Source: Poa pratensis
Taxonomy: Eukaryota; Streptophyta; Magnoliopsida; Poales; Poaceae
Length of the DNA: 64,000 nucleotides
Reading direction: 5' to 3'
Assembly (NCBI GenBank): GCA_947311845.1
Contig: CAMZMU010000075.1
Span: 21,052,747-21,116,746 of the forward strand
Part shown: one piece after another, positions 36,556 to 48,896 of the stretch
Position numbering within the stretch: the first letter of the stretch is position 1
Layout of the letters: every line of letters begins with the position of its first letter
The notes under the pieces: generated by a model
What the model saw: the letters and a program-made list of their open reading frames with translations, nothing else
What the model was told of the DNA's origin: nothing
Databases searched by the model: none
Made by a program: the position numbers and the translations under genes

Positions 36556-37118
36556 AGCCATCCCCTTTGGGTTTTGGGTTCACTATAATTTTCTCCCATT
36601 TATTTTTAGTAGAAGATAATACACAACCACAATTATGTAAATGTAATGATCCATCTATGTGACAAGTGATAGCAACTCAATATTTTGATTGACCAGGCAA
36701 ATAGTTGACATACACCTTCAATGTTATTGGGCTTGAGACACTGTCATCACTGTTGTTTTTTAAGGAAATGATGAGATTTACATTAACTGACGGAGCACAA
36801 AGCAGACAAAAACGAAAAAACAAAAATCACCACGTCAAGCCATCCCCTTTGGGTTTTGGGTTCACTATAATTTTCTCCCATTTATTTTAGTAGAAGATAA
36901 TACACAACCTCAATTATGTAAATGTAATGATCCGTCTATGTGACAAGTGATAGCAACTCAATATTTTGATTGACCAGGTATATAGTTGACATACACCTTC
37001 AATGTTATTGGGCTTGAGACACTGTCATCACTGTTGTTTTTTAATGAAGTGATGAGATTTACATTAACTGACGGAGCACAAAGCAGACAAAAACGAAAAA
37101 ACAAAAATCACCACGTCA
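36556..37118. repeat. 282-bp tandem duplication upstream of the LINE
   Basis: 36556-36837 and 36838-37118 are two direct copies with a few substitutions and one T-run length change. Both start AGCCATCCCCTTTGG and end CACCACGTCA. The left copy abuts the LINE leader, and the revcomp of its start (CCAAAGGGGATGGCT) includes the ATG of the MAFGS frame. Confidence 0.92.
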
Positions 37119-39695
37119 CACACAGACTCTTAATAAAGCAACCCTTTAAACTTGAGACGAGGGTAAATTCTGAGAGGGACACACACAACTGACAACCCTA
37201 CAGTTGTTCTCCATTGGCAAATTTATAGGTGCACGACCTCACTATAAGAGACCAGGCACAAGCTCAGATACGACCCGAGGTCCATACCACACTAGAATCC
37301 CGCCTCGAAAGACGAGAGCATAAGATCAATGATTGCATATCGGCTGGGGCATCACTCGGACTTGGCACGGTGAACATCTGAAGTCACCAGTCCAGTTGGT
37401 TGGAGATCAAAGCATGGATATATAGAAGAAACCCTCAAGATCGAGCACAGCAGACCATCTCGCAAGACTACATAGCGTCATACCCCGCCTTCGACATCAG
37501 AGGAACACTTGTGTCTTTTGGACCGGAGAGACGGTAACACGATTATTGATACCTCTTATGATGTACATGACAACATGCAGAGAGAAACCGAAAAACAGAT
37601 TTCAAACCTACCGCAAACCATGGTAACAAGTCGAAATACGAGGCCTCACCTACCTCAAGATGCCAAAGGGGACATCCGAAGCAGGGAGACACGATTAGAA
37701 CTAGAGGTTGTAAGAGCCGCTTTAGTTGGCGACAAGGGTTTCACGGGGTCAATAAACATGTGGTATTGACTTACTTGTTCTTCTTCAGTTCTTCACCAGT
37801 TCCACCTTAAAAAACGAGTGCTATATTTACAATAGAAACACTTGCACGAAATTGCTTGCCAAGTTCTGATTTAGTTGACTTTGCACTTTGATGACCTAGT
37901 GTGTTCCGTGACCTCCTACAAAACCACTACAATATATTTGAGTGCCTCAACTTGCAATAAAATGAGCAAGAGAGGAACTCTTATATTCGAGTGCCTCGAC
38001 TTGCAATACAGTGAGCAAGAGATGAACCCATGACATATTCAAATGTTCCAGCAATTTGATATACTGTATAACATAAGAGGTACCCCATAATTAAATTCGA
38101 GTTTGAACGTTTCCACGAAAATTTATTCCCTGTTTTATGTATATCGAAGTTGGATCGAGATCGATTGTTCCGTTGAAGTGCAATGTCCCGCATACTTGTC
38201 CCAACCAATCGAAGCTTGGTCTTTCCATAAGCTACTGTTTTGATGATTTCATTTCAGAAAGAAACGCTCCATCCATAGCACGAATCCGAACAATGCGAAA
38301 AAGCAGAGTACAGTCATCAAAACTAGGCAGCTATTGATATGCTAAGGCGATATATGTATGACTGTTTACCGATAAGATAAAATACTTTTTTGAAACGGGG
38401 ATAAGCTATAATACTAGTTAGCTTGCGTTTGGTTTTTTCTCTTTAAACTCTCGCGACTTTGTAATAAATTGGACCGTGTACACTTACAGATGAAGAGATT
38501 GCAGGAGTAGTTTTCTTCCATTATTGAAGAAATAAGAACTAGCACATGGATCCAGTCAGTGTGCTCCATCAGCTATAAGCGTCGAGCACACCAGACCGTT
38601 AGCTTCATCAAGATATCTTCAGTAATTCGTCCCTCTCTTGTCCAATAGCAGGTTTGGGTGAGAGCTGTTTGCAGGATGGGTTTCCACGGGTGGATGGTTG
38701 TGCTCATGCCACAACAAACTTCTGACATATTCCTCCATTGACTTTCCTAAAAACAAATATCACAGCTGACCTCATCCAAAAGTAGTTCAAGTGAAGATGC
38801 TGAGAAAAACATGTTGTGGACCCACCAGAGACCGCACAATGTATCAGTTAGTTCTTCTATTGAGCGAAGACAGCCCTAGTAGGAGCAAAGCACATCTGAC
38901 CTCATCCAAAAGTAGTTGATTGTAAGAGCAAGCACACTTGACCTCATCCAAAAATCGTTGATCTTGCAGCACCTCAGTATTGATCCATCAGAACTATGAT
39001 GTTCCATCATACGGGTGACAAAAAGAGCCTCCAATACGCGCTCCAGTCCTTGATATGTTCGTCAACTTCTTTAAACAAAAGTTTTGTGGTCACTATGTAG
39101 TACAAATGTAAAATTTGGTCAAAGTTGTAAAGTTTATCCCGAAGATGAAATTTGGTACCAGAAAAACCAACAAGATCCCTGTAGTTTTCTCTTCTTTCCC
39201 TAAATATAACACCTCATGGCATGGGTCTCCCAAATCCACCTCAACCTAATCGAAAACTTTCCAAAGAAAAGTGGTGGTGGACATGGTGCTAAAATTAACT
39301 TTTCCTACATTACATAACTTAGTGTGCTAAATAAAGATAAAATATCATTGATTAAAGTGATATGTGGAAACAAATAAATGTCTGGTAAAAATACTCCATT
39401 ACAGATCTTATGATGTATATTTAGTACTTCTAGATTTGGTATTTTTTATAGAGTTGATTAAACTTTCCTGAAATACACTATATAATGAACCGCCAGATAA
39501 AAAAAGTCAGAATGACAATCGGGCTAAATCAAATAGACATAACAATCGTATTCAAAATTGCAAATCTAAGCAATCGAATATCACTCACGCTAGCCAGATG
39601 GGATTTCAAGGATATTATATATGACTCTGCCATCACCGGACAACTTAAAAAATGCGGCCACGCTGTTCTACAACAACATTTACTGTCTACTATAG
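37119..39695. other. Unassigned stretch without genes
   Basis: No ORF with a recognisable domain on either strand. Minor local repeats only: two adjacent copies of about 49 bp (37935-37983 and 37984-38032, core GAGTGCCTCAACTTGCAATA) and three copies of TGACCTCATCCAAAAGTAGT-like strings (about 38765, 38896 and 38940). It may be an old unclassified transposon or low-copy intergenic DNA. I see no LTR, TIR or Helitron end. Confidence 0.5.
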
Positions 39696-39737
39696 ATCAG
39701 CATTGCCACTAATCTACTCGCAATTAGCATTCGATGT

Positions 39738-42422
39738 GTGCACGTACTCAAACCAGCACCGCTCCGCCCTCTTCAGCAGCCCTCTCGGCAATTCGGGCCG
39801 CCGGCGTACATGCACATGTACCCGCCTCAGTTTCCGCAACAGTTCCAGGCACCGCAACAGTTCCAAGCAATGCCGTCGGCCGGGTACCCGGCGTTTCAGC
39901 AGCAAGCACCTCAGCCGACGTTGGGGCAAGCGATACCACGACCTAAGTGCAAGAAAAATAAAAACGCGTCGCAAGGTTTGGTGGCGCAGCGGCAGCCCGT
40001 GCAGCAGGTTGTGCCGACGTTTCAGCCCTTGCAATTTGGCCAGATGCTGCAGCAACCTACCCATCCGCCGGCCAACCTTCATGGGCAGCAGCCGGTGTCT
40101 TCGCAAGGTCAAGGTACGGCTGTGGGTGCTACTCAGTTGGGCTCCGGCGCTGGTCTCATGGATGGTGGGACTCCCTCTGATGGAAACTTGGTACAACAAG
40201 TTGGGTCAGTAGCCTTGGGTAAAAGTAAGGTTAAAAAGGTCTGTTGGAAGTGCGCGGTGAACACTCATTCAAGCAAGGAGTGTACGGTGGAACATTACTG
40301 CCTCGTGTGTGATAATACATTACATCCAACAGCTAGGTGCCCGACACTGAAACTCCCGAAGCCAACTGCTTTTACCTCAGGTTTTGGCACCGATGAGACG
40401 ATGTTCGTGCAGTTTCCGGATAGCGTCTATAAGAAGCACCTTGTCCCGACGAGCTCACTGACTGCGCTGGTCACGGTTGTTGGTGATGCGGTCCCGGCGG
40501 CGGCTATTGAGAGTCTGCTGTCTAGGATGTGCCCATCGAGTTCTGACTGGATCTGGGAGGCTCTACCTCATGGGGCTGATGCCTTCTTGATCGGGTTACC
40601 GTCTTTTGCGGATCTTCAGAGGATGGATGGTTTACAAATGAATATCCCCTCATCCAAGTCCCAGGCTGTGGTTTCTGTGTGGAAGACCGAGGATATACCA
40701 CCGTCCAGAGTGCTACAGAAAGTCTGGGTTCATGTGAAAGGGGTGCCGTATGCGGTGAGACATTTCTTGGGTTTTTGGGCTGTTGGTTCGCTTATTGGGA
40801 CCACTCTTGACGAGGATTTGGCTACTTATCGGAGCCACGGTGTTGTCCGCATTTTGGTGGGCATGCTTGACCCGATGCTACTCAAGAAGAATGCGAGTCC
40901 TAATGGGCCATATGTTGGGGCAGCCTGTGTGGTAAAGCTCAAGGAATTTGAGTTCTTCTTCCGTCGCGAGGCGGCTGATTTCATTCCGGATGACAACTTT
41001 GTCCCCTACTTTTGGCGTCGTAAGGGGATGATGTTGACGAGGATGAAGGTGTTGAGGAGGGCATGGACGGGCCGTCGGGGTCAGCTAACATGCAAAGCTC
41101 GCAAACAACTAACATGGACGTTGATGTAAGCAAATCGTCGGGGGCATCAACCCGTGGCAAATCAGTTGCCTCTAGTGTGCTGTCTCCAGTGGGACCCGTT
41201 CATGTGATTACTCCGTACAATCCTAACCCATGTACGCCCAGAGGGATCGAGATTGTGGAGAGTATTCGGAGATCATCTCCAAGTTTGCTCAAGCAGGTTA
41301 ATTCTGTGGAAGGGTTGTCAGTGGAGGAGAGTACAGTTCAGGTTGATGGTCCGTTGATTGGCCTAGAGGCTGCAGATGCTTCGGTGCATTTGGGTGGTCC
41401 TGCTGGGCCGTTTCCGTCTCCGCTGGCCGGTCTTGACAGGCCTCCGTCCACGGACGTCGTCGCGCCCCAGATTGGGCCTCTGGCTCTCGGTGTGGGCTGG
41501 CACCGGGATCGCTTTCAGCTGCTGGGCTGGGCCGGCGGGAGGTGGTTACATCGACCTCGCCTCCCGCGCCTTGGGCCTCTGCTGGGCTGCCCAGACGGCC
41601 TGGGTCCGCAGCTGAGTGCAGCAGCCTGGCTAGGGCGGTTTACTCCGTTGGACAGGGCCGGGTGATGGCTGCAACGCCACCATCGCCTCCCCTGCCTGCT
41701 CAGTTATGTGCGCTGCCTTCTAGGGGGACGGAGGGGCTTTCGACTTCGACACTAAGCTCTCCGTCCTCTGGGATGTCCTTGGCTGGAGCGCTGGCTGGGT
41801 CGGCTGCTACACCAACCCCGCCGACTCATGCTGGTGCTTCTGAGCCTACCTCATGCGACATCGGGGGCACTGTCCCGCCACGTACACCGCCTCCATCCAC
41901 CGCGGCCTTCGTGGGTGGTATCACTCCGACTCGTCGCAGTGGGCGGTTTGTGGTGGCGTCAGACGGAGCTTCTGCGACAGACGAGGATTCCATGCAGAAG
42001 GCGATGCGTCGCAAGGCAGAGTGGAACCTAGACACGCATGGTATGGATACGTGTTCAAAGTCTTTTCTTTCTTTTTCTTCTCCGTCAATTAGTTCTAAGC
42101 TAAATAGTGTAGGTGTAAAACTTGGTTCTAATAAAAACAAATTACTTTGTCAACTAATGTCTTGAGGCACATGGAATTTGACCGTCTTACGGTTATTCCA
42201 AAAGCTTCGACTGGGTTGACTGCCACCTATTTGGATGAAGAAGAAGCGAATGCCACATCAGATGGTCAGCTTCTTTCTCATTTAATTGGTGAAGTGTCGG
42301 AGATAGGTTTGGATGAGTACGGGATGAGCTCATTGTATGAGTTAAAAGCATCCTGCAGAAAATCTAAACTTGCCTCAAACAAGTCGTCCCGGAAACGGCT
42401 AAGTTTTCCAAATCTCCCATAA
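39738..42422 (+). pseudogene. LINE ORF1, frameshifted
   Basis: Frame 39696-41129 has a Gln/Pro-rich amino terminus (QQFQAPQQFQAM), two full CCHC knuckles (CWKCAVNTHSSKEC at about 40242-40283 and CLVCDNTLHPTARC at about 40302-40343), and a DUF4283-like domain (SVWKTEDIPPSRVLQKVWVH). The product continues in the frames 41063-41665, 41542-42165 and 42147-42422, which ends in the ORF1 tail NVLRHMEFDRLTVIPK. At least two shifts near 41070-41130 and 41650, plus one near 42150, break it. No ATG until about residue 25, so the amino end is truncated or decayed. Nucleic-acid chaperone role is inferred from the family. Confidence 0.82.
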
Positions 42423-42429
42423 ATTCCCA

Positions 42430-43555
42430 ATGAATGGCATGTTTGCAAATAGCAGAGGTCTTGGTGACTTGGCTAAATATCTGCACTTCGCTCATTCTGT
42501 TCGGGATCATAATTTGGACTTCTTAGCTATTTCTGAGACGGGTAGGCGTGATTTCACGCAAAGTCAATTGGACCGACTTTCTGGCGGTATTGACTTTGCT
42601 TGGTACTCCCGCCCTCCCCGTGGTCGCTCTTGGGGTCTTTTACTAGGCGTAAAGACAGAAACCATGGAAGTGTTGGATGTTTCGGATGATGAATTTCATA
42701 TTAAGATGCACATCCATAACAAAGCCGACAATTTCATTTGGAGTCTTGTCGCTGTGTATGGGCCTGCCCAGGAGGACTCTAAGGCTGCCTTCCTTCGAGA
42801 GATGGTTAACTTAGCAAAGGATAACCCACACCCTTTTATCATTGGGGGGGGATTTTAATCAGCTTCGTTTTCCATTCGAGAAAAGTAGAGGCCGGTTTGA
42901 CAATCGTTGGCCTCTTTTGTTCAACGCGGTCATTGACAGCTTGAGCTTGAGAGAGGTGTCAATGGTTGGGAGACAATTCACTTGGGCAAATTCTCTCCCA
43001 GAACCTACATACGAAAAGCTAGACCGTGTACTAATGGATACTGATTGGGAATCCAGGTTCCCTATGGTGTCAGTACGGGCTCTAGAGCGTATTGATGGTC
43101 TGTTAGATCATGCTCCCATTTTATTGACCACCGGTAGACCTACAACACCGTGTAAGCCATGGTTCAAGTTTGAACTTGGATGGTTGCACCGTGAGGGTTT
43201 CCATGAGATGGTTAAAAGAATTTGGGAAAGACCAATTGCGGGTGATACGCCTATCCAGCAGTGGAACAACAAGATACATGCTTTACGCGCGCACCTCGTT
43301 GGTTGGGCTCGTCATACTATTGGTTTACTTAAAAAAGAGAAGGTACGACTTTCCTCGATAATTGATGCTCTAGAAGCATTAGCAGAAGTTCGATTACTAT
43401 CCGCGCAAGAGATTGAGCTAAAGAGCCAATCCAATGCACAGATAGCGAAGCTACTGCGAGAGGAGGAGTTAAAATGGTACCAACGTTCTCAAGCCCAATT
43501 CATCCTAGAAGGGGATTCGAATACTCGCTATTTCCATAGTATTGCCAATGGCAGA
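42430..43555 (+). pseudogene. LINE ORF2 endonuclease part, one frameshift, interrupted
   Basis: EEP endonuclease in two frames. 42430-42858 carries FANSRGLGD, LAISET, VAVYGPA and FIIGG; the frame then changes in a run of seven G at about 42845-42851. The second frame (42842-43555) carries GGDFNQL, QFTWAN, LDRVLMD and LLDHAPIL, where the usual Ser of SDH is Leu. The linker WYQRSQAQFILEGDSNTRYF that precedes the RT follows. Coding stops at the retroelement start at 43556. The extra or missing G is the only break seen in this part. Confidence 0.85.
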
Positions 43556-45147
43556 TGATACGTCTCAAACGTATCTATAATTTCTGATGTTCCATGTTGA
43601 TATTATATCAATTGTTACATGTTTTATATACACTTCATAGCATTTTTATGCATTTTCTGGGACTAACCTATTAACAAGATGCCACAGTGCCAGTTCCTGT
43701 TTTCTGCTGTTTTTGTATTCCAGAAAAGCTAGTATGGAAATATTCTCGGAATTGGACGAAACTTGGACATAACCTCCTATTTTTCCAACACGAAGATGGA
43801 GTCCAGAGGAGAGACGGAGGAGGGCCACGTGGCACCCACACCATGGGGCCGCGCGGGCCCCCCCTGCCGTGCCGTGGGGTGGTGTGGGGCCCTCGTGGCT
43901 CCGCAGCCGCCACCCTTTCGCCTATTTATTCATCCCGACGCGAAAACCCTAAACACCCGAGCCATTATCCACGAAAAGTTCCAGAGACGCCGCCGCCGTC
44001 AACCCTAGCTCGAGAGGGTTCAGAAGCTCTTCCCGGCACCCTGCCGGAGAGGGGAATCATCACCGGAGGGCTCTACAGCACCATGCCCGCCTCCGGAGTG
44101 ATGCTTGAGTAGTTCATCCTTAGACTACGGGTCCATGGCAGTAGCTAGATGGTTGTCTCTCCACTTTATGCTATCATGTTTAGATCTTGTGAGCTGCCTA
44201 TCATGATCAAGATCATCTTATTGTAATGCTACATGTTGTGTTTGCTGGGATCCGATGAATATTGAATACTATGTCAAGTTGATTATCAATCTATCTTATA
44301 TGTTATTTATGATCTTGCATGCTTTCCGTTACTAGTAGATGCTTTGGCCAAGTAGATGCTTGTAACTCCAAGAGTGAGTATTTATGCTAGATAGTGGCTT
44401 CATGCCTCCGGTAATCTGGGAGAGTGACAATAACTTCTAAGATTGTGGATGTGCTGTTGCCACTAGGGATAAAATAACCGATGCTTAGCTTAAGGGTACG
44501 CCGTTAGGTCTAATGCATTTGTTTACATTACGCACATTACTTAATGCAATTATCCGTTGCTTGCAACTTAATACCAACGGGGAACTCGGTATGACAACCT
44601 GGCGGTGGATTATTAGTCATAGACGCTGTTGGATAACGGTCTATGTATTTTGTCGTAATGCCCACATAAATATCATAGTAATTATCATGTCATATATATG
44701 CATTGTCATGCGCTCAATATTTTGTCAATTGCCCAGCTGTAATTTGTTCACCCAGCATGTTAGTTATCTTTTATGGAGAGACACCACTAGTGAACTGTGG
44801 ACCCCAGTCCATTCTTTTACACTGATAATACAACCAACTGCAAACACTGTTCCTTTTCATTCTCTGCAATTTACTACTGTTTTTCACACCATACGTTTAA
44901 TCCTTTATTTTCAGCAAGCCGGTGAGATTGACAACCTCACTGTTTCGTTGGGGCAAAGTAGTTTGATTGTGTTGTGTGTAGATTCCACGTTGGTGATCGA
45001 GTAACGGCGTCACCAACAACCTTCAGAAGTGATTTCTTGCTCCTACTGGTCGATTAAACCTTGGTTTCATACTGAGTGAAACTCCTGCTACACTGCTTCA
45101 TACCTTCCTCTTGGGGTCTCCCAGCGAACGTGTGATCCACGCAATCA
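43556..45147 (+). repeat. 5' LTR of the Athila-like element
   Basis: 1592 bp from TG to the CA of GCAATCA. The first 650 bp match 53613-54259 closely. The region 43800-44110 is GC-rich with a CCTATTTATTC TATA-like string near 43920-43930, plausibly the promoter. Its later part is also found, reversed, in 62103-62760. Confidence 0.88.
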
Positions 45148-45158
45148 AGCTCTTTTTC

Positions 45159-45177
45159 TGGCGCCGTTGCCAGGGAG
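45159..45177 (+). other. Primer-binding site of the Athila-like element
   Basis: TGGCGCCGTTGCCAGGGAG, eleven bases after the LTR end, with the CTCTTTTTC spacer seen across this family. Confidence 0.85.
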
Positions 45178-45339
45178 CAAGAGGATTTTTGCAAGGGGAG
45201 TTTCACGCTTCCAATCTCTTTACTTTGTTATTGTCTTGCTTAGTTTATTTTTATTTAGTCTTATTTGCTTTATTTATCAAAAACACAAAAAAATTAGTTA
45301 CTTTTATTTTTCGAATTGTTATTTTTCAGTCTTGTTATC

Positions 45340-45603
45340 ATGTCTAGCCCTGTTCCTGTCATCATGTCACCTGAGGAAGAGATCTTCACTTTCAAGCAAG
45401 GGAGTGAGGAGAGTTTTAAAGATGTTTGGTCTAGAATTTTTGAGTCTTATGCTAAAACTGAACCTAAAATGACTTTAAGCCTGCTTCTTAGTAGCTTTTA
45501 TTTTGGTCTTGTTCTTTGCTACAGATATGCTTTAGATGCTGTGGTAGGAGGAGATTTCCTTCATTATGATGGGGATCAAGCTTTTAATGCTATAAAAAAA
45601 TGA
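45340..45603 (+). CDS. Short gag-like ORF of the Athila-like element
   Basis: 87 codons from ATG 45340 (MSSPVPVIMSPEEEIFTF...) to TGA 45601-45603. Residues EEEIFTFKQGSEESFKDVWS resemble the beginning of the capsid domain of Athila-type gag, and LLLSSFYFGLVLCYRYALDA follows as expected. Full gag is several hundred residues, so this is a stub. It ends in ATA AAA AAA TGA and overlaps the ATG of the next ORF by ATGA. Function today is doubtful; the piece is typical of non-autonomous family members. Confidence 0.7.
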   Translation: MSSPVPVIMSPEEEIFTFKQGSEESFKDVWSRIFESYAKTEPKMTLSLLLSSFYFGLVLCYRYALDAVVGGDFLHYDGDQAFNAIKK

Positions 45604-46014
45604 TTACAATTTCTAGCCCTCCAATCAGTAAAATTGATTTGTCTTTGACAAGCATAAGTGATAGACTTAACACTCTTGAAACAAACATATCTAATCTAAA
45701 AGAAGGGTATAATCAAATTTGTGAACACTATGATAATGTGCCAGTAAATTTTGAACCATCGGGATGGGTTCCCTCAGTAAAAGTTGTTATCAATGGTGTA
45801 ACTTTTCATGCTCGCTGTGATATTATGTCTGAATTCTGTTTAATGCCCAAGGATATTTTTAATTCCTTAAATCTTTGGGAGCTTTCCAAATGCGAAGATT
45901 GTATAATTTTGGGTGATAATACTATTAAATTACCAAGAGGAGTAGCCGAAGGAGTATTTACAAAACTCCTGGGGATAACAATCACTACAAAGGAAAATAT
46001 TTTTGTTGACAAAT

Positions 46015-46245
46015 CAATTTCGTCATGCATTAGCCAATTTTCGTCAAGGATTACATGGGGGTGACGAAATTTGTTCGTCATGGGATTCGTCACCGAAGCT
46101 CCGCCATAAAATATCAGGGGTGACGGTATGCAATTTTTCGTCACTGTCAAACGTTTGATGGTGACGAAGAGAAAATTCGTCAACGTTGAGGGTTAATCGT
46201 TGACGGTATGTTTTGCCATCAAATATTAGCAACTTCGTCACTATC
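46015..46245. repeat. Left subterminal motif cluster of the CACTA element
   Basis: At least nine TTCGTCA/GTGACGA or GTGACGG strings in both orientations, for instance at about 46019, 46040, 46061, 46073, 46086, 46121, 46139, 46161 and 46233. In CACTA elements such arrays bind the element-encoded protein. Confidence 0.75.
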
Positions 46246-46962
46246 AAATTGTAAGTGAGTGTGTGATTGGTCCAGAAAAGCTGACGTGACCTTACATGTG
46301 GGTCCCATCATGCTGATGTGGCTGCTGAAAACGTGGGTCCGACGGCAATGAAGTGGATACTTACGTGTGGGTCAGACGGTAGTGACGTAGCATTCTGTCA
46401 TTTGGGTCCCGCACAGTGCTGACAAGTGGAACCCACAATGATTGTTTTTTACTATCAATAAATCATGAAACAGTTGAAGATTACAAAAAGAAAATGTATT
46501 GAAAAAACTAATTGTATTACAATGTACACCGATGGTTTACATTTAAACTGTGCATATACATCAATACTTAAACTGAAACAGAACCCAAAAAATCTATATC
46601 TAATTCAGATCTATCTATCTGTACTGGCTAGTCTCCGTGCACAGATAAAGAAAAACGAAAAAATAGGTGCCACCATGCAGCTCCTCCATAGCCTCCTAAG
46701 AACTCCCACACACGGTTTGGATATTTTTTTCTCTCTTCACAAATACTCGAAGGAATGAGAGTGGTACAGCCTGCTGCAATCTGCACATAGTTAAAATTTA
46801 GATTCAGCAAAACATAGACTTCCATCCACATCAGGAGGCAGTGTACGGATATTAATACTCATTTTGAACTGGAACAGAACTAAGCTAAAACATACATCTC
46901 ACTAGAAGCGTTGACTGTAAAGGGTCATCTATGATAGAGTCGTAGAGACCCAACTTCACAAC

Positions 46963-47018
46963 TTGAAGTTTGGATATTATTGCAAGCTTCTTGAAGTTTG
47001 GATATTATTGCAAGCTTC
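46963..47018. repeat. 28-bp tandem duplication in the CACTA element
   Basis: Two perfect direct copies starting TTGAAGTTTGGATATTATTG. Confidence 0.9.
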
Positions 47019-48197
47019 CTGCAACCAGACAAAAAGAAAGTTGGCACAACAATTTTTTCCACTTCACCTGTGAAATGCATAGCAAGAGCCAAGAGATACA
47101 TACAACACCCGCTTATTCTATCCCTAACATAAGACCTCACCTTGATCTGCAAAAATTTCACAACAACGACGTCAAAATCAACAAAAGAACAAGCTCGCTA
47201 CTTCCATAGTTCCATGTTCTAGCAATTGACAGGAAGTAGGTAGAATGGAAAATAGATTCTCTCTCTTCATTACATATTGGTTCCTTACTTTCTGCATTGA
47301 TGCTAACATGGGTCGTGGCCGACACATCGAGGACACTGGATCCAACAGATGAATGAGCCCGCTTCCAAACTGAAACACATAAACAATAAAGGTTGACAGT
47401 ATATTGAACATAAACATTATATGGAAACACAAAGACTGAATGGACAATCAATGAGAACAATATATGGAAACACAAAGACTTAATAGAGAAACAGAACCGA
47501 ATAGAAATGAACTGAACAATTAGATAAGAAGATCCCAATCAATGAGAACAATCAATCGAACAATCACTGAATGGACAATCATAAAGAGCTTTTTTTAAGC
47601 GTTTTTTTCTTTTTTTGTAAATTTGACCCCACCTCTGTAATCCCATTTGGCCATTTGTACATACCCACCATATATAAATAGAAAAATTGCAGTGGGAATC
47701 TTTCCCACTGTTTGTCCCTCCAAAAAACAATCATAAAGAGCAGTGGTTCGTCGTGCACTTACCTTAACCTCGACGTTCAATAGACGAATTTATATCGGCG
47801 TCAGAATCCTCAAACCTGTGGACGAAACCACTCAGAAACTAGACCATGATAAGGTAACAGTATACTTCTAAATTGTACCTAGAGCTTGGTGTTCTATAGA
47901 GTTAACCATCAGGATACATGCACATATTTCTACGTACATACAGAGCAGGCTTGAAGCATAAATATTCTGCTAACGATTGTGCCCACTCCAAGGCTTGTGC
48001 GTGTGCACCAAATTTTCTAGATGAGAAAACCATCGGAAGTCATGGTGTGCAAAACTACCAGGATTATTTAGATATCAAAGTAATCAGATCTTTGCTAATC
48101 TTAGTTTGTACACAGATTGGTGAAACAAGTCCAACATGAATTAATGGATCTACACGTCTCTGATACACGATAGATTTACTTGATTCAAATATTAGCC

Positions 48198-48764
48198 TCA
48201 ACATAATACGCTGATAGATCTAGCCATACCAAATACTTCTAGACTGAAACGAGATACCCATGTACTACAATTAACCACGCGCAGATCGGCTCGAATGGCT
48301 CCCTGGGAAATAAACTGCAGACCGGATAGAAGAAAGCAAACCGATAAATGAAGGAGCAGCACCACTGGAACTGAGTGGTCTTCGGGATGTGCTGCGGAGA
48401 CGCGCTGCGAGACTCCAGTCTGGTATTTGTACTTGAACGGCGGTGATGGAGACTGGCGATCTTTGATGCGGCGGGCACCAGGTCTAGGCGCCTTGCTCGT
48501 CCATGCCGGGCACCAGGTCGACGCGTAGAGCTCCGGCGCTTCCCCTGGCCTTGGTCTCGACGAGCACGAGGACCGCCGGCGCGGATCCATCTGGTCGTCA
48601 GGAGGGATGGCGGCGCTCGCAGGACGCGAGGGGATCGCAGATGCGGTTGGGTTGGAGGAAAGGGGATCGAGGGAAGTGAGGGAGTGGTGGCGGCGATTGC
48701 GGTGCATGGATCGAGAGAAAACGAGAGATGTGTCTCGTCCTATATGAGAGGAGGCTGAGTGCAT
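48198..48764 (-). other. GC-richer segment with a 188-codon frame, unidentified
   Basis: Reverse-strand frame rich in Ser, Pro and Arg, from MHSASSHIG. No recognised domain and no homologous frame elsewhere in the window. A TATATAGGA-like string lies upstream on the minus strand (about 48740). It could be a captured gene leader or a remnant of the CACTA promoter region. Not claimed as a gene. Confidence 0.25.
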
Positions 48765-48896
48765 TTGGTTGTGTTGTGGACGTCGGATGTGTAGTTGCTG
48801 AACGGTTAAGATGTGTGATCCGTGCGTAGCTGTTTGGGGCGCTCTTATTGGCTGGAATAGTTTCGCCTATCATGTGCATGTCCTCCTATTAATTTT

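Larger units (their letters stand above)
39696..43555 (+). mobile_element. LINE (L1-like), plus strand, split by the Athila-like insertion
   Basis: ORF1 with two zinc knuckles and ORF2 endonuclease plus the start of the linker to RT. It stops in coding sequence at 43555, where the TG of another element begins, so the RT half should continue beyond the right edge of the window. Its 5' end is unclear: the ORF1 frame is open from 39696 with no early ATG. Confidence 0.85.

Noticed and set aside
33762..36619. Several long plus-strand frames (up to 224 codons) over the LINE
   Set aside because: They are shadows of GC-rich ORF1 and leader sequence, and the minus strand has the zinc knuckle and endonuclease.
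47158..47538. 126-codon reverse frame in the CACTA element as a transposase exon
   Set aside because: No transposase motif, low complexity with repeated GGAAACACAAAGAC-type strings.
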